From UBA11612 sp965228575 (GTDB lineage: Bacteria > Pseudomonadota > Alphaproteobacteria > Rhodospirillales > Rhodospirillaceae): a stretch of DNA of 64,000 nt. Below are positions 1 through 8,500 of the stretch, piece by piece (position 1 is the first letter of the stretch; each line of letters opens with the position of its first letter). Under the pieces are notes generated by a model that saw nothing but the letters and a program-made list of their open reading frames with translations, was not told the DNA's origin and ran no database searches. The stretch covers positions 55,784 to 119,783 of the forward strand of contig CBDDHW010000073.1 of NCBI GenBank assembly GCA_965228575.1, written 5' to 3'. Made by a program: the position numbers and the translations under genes.

Positions 1-2
1 TC

Positions 3-818
3 TTATTCGATCTCCCATTCGCCCACCCACAAATGGTAGGCGTCGGGATGGCCATTGGAATGGTCTTTGAGACGCTCAATGATGGAACTCGTAAGTTCGG
101 TTCCCGTACTGACTAACATACGGCCATCCTTGTCCTTGAGGTCTCGTGCAATGATATCGCCGGGTGAAACTCTCGCCAGATTACTCATATGAACTCGGGT
201 AAGTTCCGGCGCAGCAGGTTTGTATGTTTTTCCATTGCCTTTACTGGCATTTAAATCCCGTGCGCACGGTGTGTGCGGCGGTTCCGTTGGCTTTTTCAGA
301 ACAATAGCCCGCGGGTGCGGGGTTTTTGATTTTGAAGTCGGAGGCGGCGCGGTTTTGCTAGATTGAGTTAGCTTCACCGCTGCGTAATGTTCCTTTGCGC
401 GGAGATCCCAGGTTCGGCCTACCGCGTTTGAGATCGTTTTGATCAATTTTTCGAAGGAAAGGGGCGCAATCGCGACACCGTTAACATCCAAGCTCATTGC
501 AGCTTTGATGGCGTCTGAATCTGCGCGGCCCGTCAGAATAACAAATGGGGTGCCCGGTGGCAGGGTTGGCAATTGCCGGGCGCGGATACTTTGAAGTAAT
601 TCAAGGCCACCCTCAGGCGCCATATCCCAATCACAAATGATACATCCGATCCGACGGCCCAACCGGGTTATAATTTGCTTGGCTTTCTCGACATCAAGGG
701 CGTGTTCAATGTTCTTTGCGTGAGCGCGAGCGAGCGCTGTATGCGCCATATCACGATAAAACGCCTTATCATCGACGAGGAGAAAGGTGGTTTTTGACAG
801 GTCGATGTCTGTTGACAC
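3..818 (-). CDS. CheY-like receiver protein with degenerate switch lysine and C-terminal extension
   Basis: This 271-residue protein begins with a response-regulator receiver fold (about residues 10-135). The acidic pair D16-D17, the phospho-acceptor candidate D63 (in CDWDM) and the switch Thr T96 (in ILTGRAD) are visible. The usual Lys-Pro before the last helix is replaced by A118-P119, so phosphorylation signalling may be altered. A Pro/Lys/Thr-rich linker (about 150-205) leads to a C-terminal segment of about 60 residues (LARVSPGDIIARDL, then DGRMLVSTGTEL). That segment resembles the short beta-rich module often placed before HD-GYP domains, but no HD-GYP domain follows. There is no kinase or output gene beside it in the window. 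The receiver call is firm; the role is unknown. Confidence 0.8.
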   Translation of the reverse strand: MSTDIDLSKTTFLLVDDKAFYRDMAHTALARAHAKNIEHALDVEKAKQIITRLGRRIGCIICDWDMAPEGGLELLQSIRARQLPTLPPGTPFVILTGRADSDAIKAAMSLDVNGVAIAPLSFEKLIKTISNAVGRTWDLRAKEHYAAVKLTQSSKTAPPPTSKSKTPHPRAIVLKKPTEPPHTPCARDLNASKGNGKTYKPAAPELTRVHMSNLARVSPGDIIARDLKDKDGRMLVSTGTELTSSIIERLKDHSNGHPDAYHLWVGEWEIE

Positions 819-1079
819 GTTACGGCTCCATTACCGAAATCGGCAGCAACTTGCAGTCCATAGATTATATCGTTTCGACTAAAAATAAAATCCAACGTTT
901 AATTAACCGTAACCAGTTAAATTCGCTGTATTACAATGACTTATAAGCTATCGATAGCTAGTACACCGGCCTCCAAGTAGGCGACCTCTAACTGTGACTA
1001 AGTCATACGGCCGCGATTTTGATATAAACGGCGGGGGAGTTGGGGGGTTGCATGGCAGGCCCATGGCCAGAGGACGACA

Positions 1080-1169
1080 GTGAAAAACAAGAAATTGAAG
1101 CTTCGAATGGCGTTCGGCGCTGCGATCGGAATCGGTATCGTTTTCTTGCTGGAGTACCTATTCCGATAG
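1080..1169 (+). CDS. Possible 29-residue single-pass membrane protein
   Basis: A GTG-started frame encodes 29 residues: a basic start (MKNKKLKLRM), one hydrophobic stretch (AFGAAIGIGIVFLLEYLF) and a terminal Arg. AGAGGA lies at 1069-1074, five bases before the GTG, which is good Shine-Dalgarno spacing. The positive-then-hydrophobic pattern is that of small membrane proteins common in alphaproteobacteria, but no specific family is recognised. It lies in the otherwise gene-free gap 819-1191. I see no other gene there; the left part (about 880-960) is AT-rich and may hold promoters for the leftward gene at 818. It could be a chance frame. Confidence 0.4.
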   Translation: MKNKKLKLRMAFGAAIGIGIVFLLEYLFR

Positions 1170-1191
1170 ATTGATCAACTCCGTAGTTGAT

Positions 1192-3732
1192 TTACGGGGC
1201 GATGCTTTTCTTTGTAATGTCGACCGTGAAGCTCTGAGTAGAAGATCGTTCAAGTGAATCCCTCAGTTGCGGATACTTGGCCATCACTGCATTGAAGTCA
1301 GCGCGGCTGAGCTCATACAGCAAACAAATTGTAACCGTTTTGCAGGTCGCATTTCTCGGAGCGCCGGTCAGAAATGCGATTTCACCGAAGTAATCTCCGG
1401 CGATGAGCGTGGCGACTCTCTGGCGTTCGTTCTCCTCCGGTTCTCGCCGATACACGCGGACAACTCCGCGACCAATTAAGTACAAACTGTTTCCGGACTC
1501 ACCCTGTTGAACGACCTCGGTTTCCGCATTGACGGTTTTTGAGATCAAACGTTTTGCCAGCGCCTCTAAGCAATCAGGTGAGACGTCTCGCAACACGGGC
1601 AATTTTGCGAGCAGAGAAGCTGGCTCGGGGTTAATCGTGGAAATGGATGGAATGGTAAGTTTGCGAATCTTGTATCTAAGCTCTGCGAGCATGGCGCTGC
1701 CCAATGTATGAGCTATTGAGCCATTCTCGATTTCTCGGGCTAATATGTCGGCCTCCACGGAGAGAATCAGTCTCTCTGCCAAAAGCTCCTGCATATCCCC
1801 GACAAAATCGGGATACTGTTCGGCCCAACCATCGAGCCTATCGAGTGCGCTTTGATGCCACTTGCCATAGCGCTCCTCGAGTTCTGCAACGAGGTGGGGG
1901 TCGTGTATGTCAGAGTCTTTCATCTCTTGAATTAAAGACTTTACTTGCTGAGCGGCTTGATGGCGGCCCCAGGCAATTTCATAGTCTCTCGCGAACGCGT
2001 TATCTTTAATCTGGGATGCGAAGGGGAGACGTCCAATCAGAGATTGCGCAAATATCGTAAGTTTGTGAGCCCACGTTTGGTAATACGTGCGTTTTGGGAG
2101 AACACCCACATGACGTATCGCCTCAATTTGGGTTTCCGTAGCATGGTTAAGTCGGCGGAACGCGCTTTCTGAAATGTGGTGCATCGCGAGCATATTTAAG
2201 TAAGCCGCCTTTTCCATAGCGAGGCAGCGGAGATACAAAAACCCTCGCTCTTCGCTCTCAGACAGCGCACGTTGGCGAAGGGTCGCGATATTCGATTTTA
2301 ACTCTCCGATTTCGCTTCGATATCTATCTTCGAGGGAGCGTGTAATGCGCTCGAAGAAAAGGCCGCTGGCATTAAGAGAGGGGAAACGCGAGACCGCGCG
2401 GTTAACCGCCTCCAGTTGCGCTTCACTTCGAGCGAGTTCATCGGTGAGCGTTGGTTTGTCTAAACCGAGGAGACGCATCAAAGGCTCAACGGTCAGACCA
2501 TTGACGAGCAACGTAAACAGGACGGCTCCCATCACCAGAGTGAAAAACAAATCCGAATAGGGAAAGTCGCCCAAACTCAAGGCGACAGCCAGGGCGACCG
2601 CGCCGCGAAGTCCGCCCCAGTACATGAGCGCTTGGTAACGCCAGTCGACCTTTATCGCGCCGGGTATCATGCCGGTGAGAGGAACCAGCCCGCCGATGAC
2701 CACTGCTCGTGATATCAGCATCGCTACAATAACCCAGACCAAGGCTTGCCAATTTCCAACAAGACCGGCGAAGTCGACCCGCAATCCCACCATGAGAAAA
2801 ATAAGGGCGTTGGCCGTGTAGGCTGCGTACTCCCAAAAATTTTCCATGTAGTTGGCGACCGACGGGGAGACTTTGGTGCGTCCCCAATTTCCCATGATGA
2901 GCCCAGCGACCAAAGTCGCCATGACTCCGCTGACAGCAAAAAATTCTTCGGCAATGATGAACGAGAAATAGGCGAGAACCGTCATGAGTGAGATTTCAAT
3001 CGCCGGATCGTCGTGAACGAGCGCCAGCAACCCGCCGGTCAAAAAGGCGAGAATGCCGCCGACAATGATTCCACCGGCGAATACAACAAGGAAATCCAAA
3101 ACACCGGAGAGAGCGATATTTGCCGTTAAGACTCCGGACAGTGCTACGGCGAGAAGAATGTTGGCGGTGACAATCGCGGTGGCATCGTTGAACAAGCTTT
3201 CACCTTCAACGAGGACGGTTAAACGCTTCGGGGCGCCGAGCTGTTTGAACAGAGAGATGACAGCCACAGGATCCGTCGCGCTCAAAATTGCCCCCAAAAC
3301 AAGGGCCGCGATAAAGGGAATAGCCGTCGTTCCCGCAACGATTCCCGCGATCAGTATTGTTGAAATGAGTAGGCCGGGAATAGCCAGCGCGAGAATAGGC
3401 CCGAGGTTGTCGCGCAATTGCCGGGAGTCCATGTGAAACGCAGACTCAAAAATCAAGGTCGGCAAAAATACGTACAGAATAACGTCGCGTGAAAGTTGAA
3501 GGTCGAGAAGGCCTGAGTCTTGAACCCACTCGAATGAGCTGAATTCAGCAACGCCGATTCCAAATAGAACGAGTAAAACTGTAAAAGGAAAACGAACCTG
3601 CCGAGAAAGCGCGAGCAAACCCGCCGCGACAAGGAGCAAGGTGACAATCGCAACCACAAGTCCTGCGACCTCGCTGTGATGAGTAGTGCTAGCTGCGTTT
3701 TCTAATGTCTCTAGTTCTGAAAGAGCGTCCAA
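1192..3732 (-). CDS. CPA1-family Na+/H+ antiporter with C-terminal cyclic-nucleotide-binding domain
   Basis: The 846-residue protein has about 12 membrane segments in residues 20-430, with CPA1 signatures: SATDPVAVI and the acidic ND pair in GESLFNDATAIV. A long, helical cytoplasmic region (about 440-710) follows. The last 120 residues or so form a CRP-like cyclic-nucleotide-binding domain whose phosphate cassette YFGEIAFLTGAPRNAT keeps the Glu and Arg that contact the cyclic phosphate. This architecture resembles the plant SOS1 exchanger and its bacterial relatives. It should exchange cytoplasmic Na+ (or K+/Li+) for H+ at the inner membrane, with cNMP as a possible gate. The start is TTG, since no ATG precedes the first membrane segment. 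It is the last gene of a leftward operon that begins at 6943. Confidence 0.9.
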   Translation of the reverse strand: MDALSELETLENAASTTHHSEVAGLVVAIVTLLLVAAGLLALSRQVRFPFTVLLVLFGIGVAEFSSFEWVQDSGLLDLQLSRDVILYVFLPTLIFESAFHMDSRQLRDNLGPILALAIPGLLISTILIAGIVAGTTAIPFIAALVLGAILSATDPVAVISLFKQLGAPKRLTVLVEGESLFNDATAIVTANILLAVALSGVLTANIALSGVLDFLVVFAGGIIVGGILAFLTGGLLALVHDDPAIEISLMTVLAYFSFIIAEEFFAVSGVMATLVAGLIMGNWGRTKVSPSVANYMENFWEYAAYTANALIFLMVGLRVDFAGLVGNWQALVWVIVAMLISRAVVIGGLVPLTGMIPGAIKVDWRYQALMYWGGLRGAVALAVALSLGDFPYSDLFFTLVMGAVLFTLLVNGLTVEPLMRLLGLDKPTLTDELARSEAQLEAVNRAVSRFPSLNASGLFFERITRSLEDRYRSEIGELKSNIATLRQRALSESEERGFLYLRCLAMEKAAYLNMLAMHHISESAFRRLNHATETQIEAIRHVGVLPKRTYYQTWAHKLTIFAQSLIGRLPFASQIKDNAFARDYEIAWGRHQAAQQVKSLIQEMKDSDIHDPHLVAELEERYGKWHQSALDRLDGWAEQYPDFVGDMQELLAERLILSVEADILAREIENGSIAHTLGSAMLAELRYKIRKLTIPSISTINPEPASLLAKLPVLRDVSPDCLEALAKRLISKTVNAETEVVQQGESGNSLYLIGRGVVRVYRREPEENERQRVATLIAGDYFGEIAFLTGAPRNATCKTVTICLLYELSRADFNAVMAKYPQLRDSLERSSTQSFTVDITKKSIAP

Positions 3733-3777
3733 TTTCCCCCGCAGATGTTTCCCGCTGTCCGCTCGGACTCTAGGTAG

Positions 3778-4125
3778 CTATGACTCTTTTACTGACTCTG
3801 CTTTTTCCTCTGGTTCTATATCCGGCAGTACGAAACTGCTTGATATACCAAGCGCTTGTTGAAACATGAGTCTCCCCCGAGATGTTCCAACCTCCGCGCG
3901 TTCATGGAGATAATCAAAAATTTCGTCAGCACGACTTTGATTAACCATGACCATTAATATATCGACTTCCTCGGCGAAATACTTTTTGCGCTCGCTAATT
4001 CCTCGGCCGTTGATCACGTTGGCTGACGCTATACCTTTATCGGCGTGCAGAGCGGCAACGACATCCGATCCCCTCCCGCGGGGCATGATGCATGTAATAA
4101 GCTTATTGTTGGAATACGTTTGCAT
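3778..4125 (-). CDS. PII-like signalling protein (second of two)
   Basis: A 115-residue protein with the ferredoxin-like PII pattern: a first strand ending in CIMPRGRGSDVV, a helix, then a T-loop-like segment (GRGISERKKYF) and a strand VDILMVMVNQ before the last helix. The classical GlnB uridylylation tyrosine region is not conserved, so it belongs with divergent PII-like proteins rather than GlnB/GlnK. It starts two bases after the stop of the preceding PII-like gene, so the two are translated together. PII-like genes often sit beside the transporter they control. Here the neighbours are a DUF1538 membrane protein and a CPA1 antiporter, so control of ion transport is likely by inference. The ligand is unknown. 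Confidence 0.78.
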   Translation of the reverse strand: MQTYSNNKLITCIMPRGRGSDVVAALHADKGIASANVINGRGISERKKYFAEEVDILMVMVNQSRADEIFDYLHERAEVGTSRGRLMFQQALGISSSFVLPDIEPEEKAESVKES

Positions 4126-4127
4126 GT

Positions 4128-4541
4128 TTATGAGTTTTTCGCTCCAACACTTTCAAGATTAGTCACGGTATGAGCCTGTCCCTGTTCACCCAGCTTTTTC
4201 AAAACATCTTGCGGGACGAAGGTGGCTGCTTTTTCGAGTTTCGTCGTAAACATTATTCCCATACCCGGCGTATCTAAATTTCCCGCCAGGTACATTTTTT
4301 CGAAAACGCGATCGACTTGCTCTGTTGAGACGACGATGTTGATCACTTCCTTTTCAACGTTGACGGCAACACCGAGCAAACCCAGTCGCTCTCGAACACC
4401 CATGCCTTTTGCAAAGCCGACGGTGGCACCTTGCGCGCCAGCGGCACGCGCGGCATTGATGATGGCATCCGCCACGCCCCGCTGGACAACACAGGTGATA
4501 AGGACGACATCCGTTAAGACAACGATCTTGCGTGTTTTCAT
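4128..4541 (-). CDS. PII-like signalling protein (first of two)
   Basis: A 137-residue protein of the same divergent PII family as its neighbour. VVLITCVVQRGVADAIINAA is the first strand and helix, GATVGFAKGMGVRERLGLLG takes the place of the T-loop, and VINIVVSTEQVDRVFEKMY is the second half. It lacks the GlnB tyrosine motif. Its ATG overlaps the stop of the DUF1538 gene (ATGA at 4538-4541), which implies translational coupling. Two different PII-like subunits in tandem could form a mixed trimer or two separate sensors. A direct role in gating the DUF1538 protein is inference from gene order only. Confidence 0.78.
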   Translation of the reverse strand: MKTRKIVVLTDVVLITCVVQRGVADAIINAARAAGAQGATVGFAKGMGVRERLGLLGVAVNVEKEVINIVVSTEQVDRVFEKMYLAGNLDTPGMGIMFTTKLEKAATFVPQDVLKKLGEQGQAHTVTNLESVGAKNS

Positions 4542-6943
4542 GCTTTCGCGCCTTCTGCGTCTGCTTCGATGTTGGCTTGGTTTCTACGCTTAGCCATCCA
4601 TTGCACCCACAAGCCGGTGCTTAAAACCGAAAGAATAGGTCCTATGGACGCCATGGATAAAATGCCAAAGCCTTCAATTGCTGAGACCGCATCGCCAAGT
4701 CCAAGCCCCATGGCAAGGACTAGGGGAACAGTTACCGGGCCGGTGGTCACGCCCGCGCTGTCCCACGCAACGTTCACGAATTCTTCACTCGATAGCGCGG
4801 TTAAAACGATTCCAGCAAGGTACGCAGGGATCAAAAGGTAGGCGATCGGTAAAGCGAATATGATTTTGAGAACACCGATCGCAATACCGAACGCCACGCC
4901 AAACGAAACCGCATACATCAAAGTGCGTTTACGAAACGCGCCGTTGGTGAGGTTCTCGACGGTCAGTCCCAAGGCATTTAAAGCGGGTTCTGCAAGGGTT
5001 GCCCCAAATCCTAAGACCCATGCAAAAGCAATCACGATTGGGATACCGACGGCGAAAACATAGAGCGGAGACTCAGGAATATTCTCGAGGGCTTGAAAGG
5101 CTGCCGGTAGGAGTTGACCGGATTGATTACCAAGCGCGGCCAATCCATAGGTCAGGCCGATGTTAAAAATACACATTCCGACAACGCACAAAACCAATCC
5201 ATAAATAACAAGGCCTTGTGCCTGCAGCTTGGCTTTTAACATCACTTTAAAAATAAAGAAGAGAAACAAGACCAGCGGGACGATTGCGCGTACGCCGCCG
5301 ATGATCTCAACGAAGGGAGTTTGTTCGTACCACGCTACGGTCGTAGCAACATTCGTCGCACCCTGCGCCGCTGCGATGATTTCCTCGGGAGTGACGACAA
5401 AAGAAACATAGAGACTTAAAAGCATCACGCCTATGATCGGGAACAGGGAGGCCAAGGTTACGATTCCAAAGCCTGACATCGAGGAATTTCCCTTACTGGT
5501 CGCCGAGGCGATCCCGATACCAAGCGATAGGACAAGTGGGACGGTTACGGGACCAGTCGTGACAGCACCGCAATCCCAAGCAAGTCCGAGAATTTCGACA
5601 AGCTCTGGATCTTGAGCAATGTAAAGGGTGAGCAACAACGTGGGCGTCAGTGCAGCGTAAATATAGGGCTTAAGACTCCAGCCATAGACAAAACGAAGTG
5701 TTCCCAAAACCGCAGCAAGCCCGACGCCAGCGCCGATAACCAAAACAAGCGCTCCGGCCCAATTGGAAAGCAAGGTGTAAAGGTAGGGTGCTTGGCGGAC
5801 GTCTACCAAAGCGCCCGCGGCTTGTAGGGCTCCGATGGCCGGCTCAGCGAAAGTCACGCCAATGCCAAGAAGGAAGGCCACGATGAGAACAAGCCAGAGC
5901 GGGGATTTTTTAGGAAGGGTGTCCCCGATTACCTCGGCAAAGGGCATAAGTCCGAGTTTAAGGCCTTCCATAAATAGCATAAGGCCAGTGATGACCGCGA
6001 TAAGACCGAACGTCGCCGACCACATACCGTCAACACTCTGGCGCAAGATCAGGATTTGAAACAGAACAAGGTATGCCGCCAAGGGAACAACGGCGCGTAT
6101 CTGATCCATGGCGCGCGTGCCGACGTAGGGAGCAAGCAACCGGTAAATATCTATTCCCCGTACACGCAAAGGCGGCGGGTGATAGGGGATTTCCTTCCCG
6201 TCCTCATCATATAAAACCTTAGGTGCAAGGGCGTTGTAGGTAATTTCTTCGGCGTGAACGCTGCTCTCGCGGACAAAATCTCCAAAGCGCACGACTTCAA
6301 TTGATGGACGGGCATGATTATCGCCGTCATTCGCATCATCCTGTTCACCTTGATTTTGCTCTCCTACGCCGGGAACCGTCTCAACGGACACCGGGCCATA
6401 GGGCTCGACGATCCGGGCATAAAGCCGTTCGTATCCCGCATCGATGCGCTCACTAAACAATGGGTCTGAATACGCCGGGTCTTGTTCTTCAACCCGCGCC
6501 CAGCTACCGGCATCAAGAAGACGATCGGCGAGAGGAAAAAGCTTTTCCTCTTCCATAGCCATGTGAGTCCGATATCGTGCGAGGAAATTGGCAGAGAGTT
6601 CTTTAACCTCCGTTCCATCCGACTCAGGGGCGCGCTGAAAATGATTTGCAGCACTTTGCAGCTTTTGGGTGAGGTCCGTGAGGTAGGTGTGCGAGGCCTC
6701 CAGACTTTCAATGACTTGCGTCGTTGCATCCCGATCCTTCTGCAACATTTCCGTAAAGATCAAGTCCTCACGAACGTGATGCGCAAGATCGCAGTAGTTC
6801 AGGCAATAGTTGATGCAATCGTTGACCAGAATGGGGTCGGGTTTGCGATCTTTGCTCCAAGCGTCCAACTCGCTCTCAAGGACCGAGAACACTTGCTCAA
6901 GTCGTCGGTGGTCCAAGACAAGCCGCTTTAGCGGTGTCGACAT
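4538..6943 (-). CDS. Hemerythrin-like (HHE) domain fused to a two-repeat DUF1538 membrane transporter
   Basis: Residue numbers here count from the upstream GTG at 6955. The N-terminal 180 residues are a four-helix HHE domain with candidate metal ligands H16, H59/H60, E63, H89, H131 and E135. An acidic linker (about 195-215) follows. The remaining 520 residues or so are hydrophobic and hold two DUF1538 repeats, each with the same motif: AWDCGAVTTGPVTVPLVL (about 459-476) and AWDSAGVTTGPVTVPLVL (about 730-747). To my knowledge the paired DUF1538 proteins UmpA/UmpB of Halomonas were reported as a two-component Na+(Li+,K+)/H+ antiporter; here both halves are in one chain. I chose the ATG at 6943 because GGGGGAG lies just before it. 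This gene leads the operon with two PII-like genes and a CPA1 antiporter. An Fe, O2 or redox input to ion transport through the HHE domain is inference. Confidence 0.85.
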   Translation of the reverse strand: MSTPLKRLVLDHRRLEQVFSVLESELDAWSKDRKPDPILVNDCINYCLNYCDLAHHVREDLIFTEMLQKDRDATTQVIESLEASHTYLTDLTQKLQSAANHFQRAPESDGTEVKELSANFLARYRTHMAMEEEKLFPLADRLLDAGSWARVEEQDPAYSDPLFSERIDAGYERLYARIVEPYGPVSVETVPGVGEQNQGEQDDANDGDNHARPSIEVVRFGDFVRESSVHAEEITYNALAPKVLYDEDGKEIPYHPPPLRVRGIDIYRLLAPYVGTRAMDQIRAVVPLAAYLVLFQILILRQSVDGMWSATFGLIAVITGLMLFMEGLKLGLMPFAEVIGDTLPKKSPLWLVLIVAFLLGIGVTFAEPAIGALQAAGALVDVRQAPYLYTLLSNWAGALVLVIGAGVGLAAVLGTLRFVYGWSLKPYIYAALTPTLLLTLYIAQDPELVEILGLAWDCGAVTTGPVTVPLVLSLGIGIASATSKGNSSMSGFGIVTLASLFPIIGVMLLSLYVSFVVTPEEIIAAAQGATNVATTVAWYEQTPFVEIIGGVRAIVPLVLFLFFIFKVMLKAKLQAQGLVIYGLVLCVVGMCIFNIGLTYGLAALGNQSGQLLPAAFQALENIPESPLYVFAVGIPIVIAFAWVLGFGATLAEPALNALGLTVENLTNGAFRKRTLMYAVSFGVAFGIAIGVLKIIFALPIAYLLIPAYLAGIVLTALSSEEFVNVAWDSAGVTTGPVTVPLVLAMGLGLGDAVSAIEGFGILSMASIGPILSVLSTGLWVQWMAKRRNQANIEADAEGAKA

Positions 6944-7213
6944 ATTCTCCCCCACAGAGCCCCTAATATGTTCTTGTTTATCAGGGTAATACGCGGCGAC
7001 GGCCCTGTGAATTTTTTTCTATATGTTAAGTTTGACCGACGCGCGCTTACGATCCTTAACATCGAGCCTGGTCGCCACCTTTGATATGTGTCAATCCCAC
7101 CTACAAGCCGTTGGGTGTCGAACCAAGTGCTGATCACTATGGCTAAGCATTTGGTTTGCGCGGAACACTAGTTTGAAATAACACCTAGGGGTGGTGATGA
7201 AAGTGAGTATGTG

Positions 7214-8488
7214 ATGTCTGAGTTAACCCCCGAGAGTCTGTTCGAAGGGATTTCTGACACTGACGTGTTGGAGCTTGCCCAGGCGCTCATTCGTATTCCC
7301 AGTCCCAGTTTCAATGAAGGTGAATTAACGGATTTTCTGGCTGAGCACATGACCCGCCTTGGCATGGATGTGGAGGTCATGGAATTGACCCATCCCTTCG
7401 ACAGCCGGCGGACGACCCGCCAGCCCATCGGGCGCTTTAAGGGAAACGGCGGCGGAAAAAGCCTGATGTTTAATGGACACATGGATCCGGGCGTTGAGAT
7501 GAGCGGCTGGACTGTCGATCCCCATAGCGGACTATATGACGAGGACGGTTGGATTTGGGGCATGGGCGCCCACGACGACAAAGGTGGAATTGCGGCCGCA
7601 CTGGTTGGTCTCAAGGCGCTAAAGGACACCGGAGTAAAACTGAAGGGCGACATTCTGATGTGCCCGGTCGCGGGTCATAAGTTGCTGGGTGTAGGTACCC
7701 GCGCACTTATTGATGCAGGCGTTTTACCGGACTACTGCATTAATATTGAACATTGCGCCAGCACCATCGCGACCACATGCGTTGGCATCGTATTTATCCG
7801 TGTGCGCACATCCTCGCCGGAGTTATTCTTTCGGGCATCGCCGGAAGCGAAGGCGGCTTACTTCAACCCAATCGAACAGCAATGTGAAATTATCAGGCGG
7901 TTGGGTCCTAGTTTTGGGCCGATTGAACCCGGCGGGTGGATGACCTTCGAGCCACATCCGGATCTTCCAGGTTTTCCGACACTAAGCATCGATACCATGC
8001 ACCGCGAGCACTACCTTTACCGGGGTACCACCGGCATATCGACGCGTGAATGCGATATGACATTTCAAGTGCGTACGGTGCCAGGACAAACAGAGGAAAC
8101 ACTAAGACAAGACCTTGAGCGGCTTTTCGAAGAGATCAAGGCCGACTTCCCGGCGTTTAATGCTGAAATCATTATTCCTGCAGACGGAGAAGGCGGGCGG
8201 GGCATGGACCCGATGTTTGTCCCAAAAGATGACCCAATGGTTCAGGCGCTTGCCGAAGGACACGAAGCCGCGTCGGGTAAATCGGCCATGCTTGGAGCGG
8301 GCTTGCGTATCGGCAATGTTGGGGATGGAAACTTGATGGACGCGGCAGGCGTCCCGTCGCTGCAATATGGTCCTGGAGATATTCGGATTTACAATGAGTG
8401 GCCGGCGGCCGACGAGCGGGTGGAACTATCTGAGTTGGTGATCAACGCAAAAGCAATGGCTTGGGCCGCCTATAAAATTTGCTCTTAG
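7214..8488 (+). CDS. M20-family metallopeptidase/deacylase-like protein lacking the usual Glu-Glu pair
   Basis: About 424 residues with the M20 (ArgE/DapE/CPG2) fold. The first metal-ligand motif is clear (FNGHMDPG, His about 90, Asp about 92), as is the bridging-Asp motif (GMGAHDDKGG, Asp about 122). Where M20 enzymes carry the catalytic base and metal-binding Glu-Glu, this protein reads PVAGHKLLGVGT, so both glutamates are missing and Gly-His takes their place. It may be an altered hydrolase or a non-catalytic binding protein. The start could be the GTG at 7211 or the adjacent ATG; I use the ATG. It ends 12 bases from the convergent TRAP operon, so its substrate may be what that transporter imports (inference). 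Confidence 0.8.
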   Translation: MSELTPESLFEGISDTDVLELAQALIRIPSPSFNEGELTDFLAEHMTRLGMDVEVMELTHPFDSRRTTRQPIGRFKGNGGGKSLMFNGHMDPGVEMSGWTVDPHSGLYDEDGWIWGMGAHDDKGGIAAALVGLKALKDTGVKLKGDILMCPVAGHKLLGVGTRALIDAGVLPDYCINIEHCASTIATTCVGIVFIRVRTSSPELFFRASPEAKAAYFNPIEQQCEIIRRLGPSFGPIEPGGWMTFEPHPDLPGFPTLSIDTMHREHYLYRGTTGISTRECDMTFQVRTVPGQTEETLRQDLERLFEEIKADFPAFNAEIIIPADGEGGRGMDPMFVPKDDPMVQALAEGHEAASGKSAMLGAGLRIGNVGDGNLMDAAGVPSLQYGPGDIRIYNEWPAADERVELSELVINAKAMAWAAYKICS

Positions 8489-8500
8489 GGACCTTGGCAT

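Noticed and set aside
6928..7137. 69-codon frame upstream of the DUF1538 gene
   Set aside because: It overlaps the start of that gene and has no motif or ribosome-binding site.
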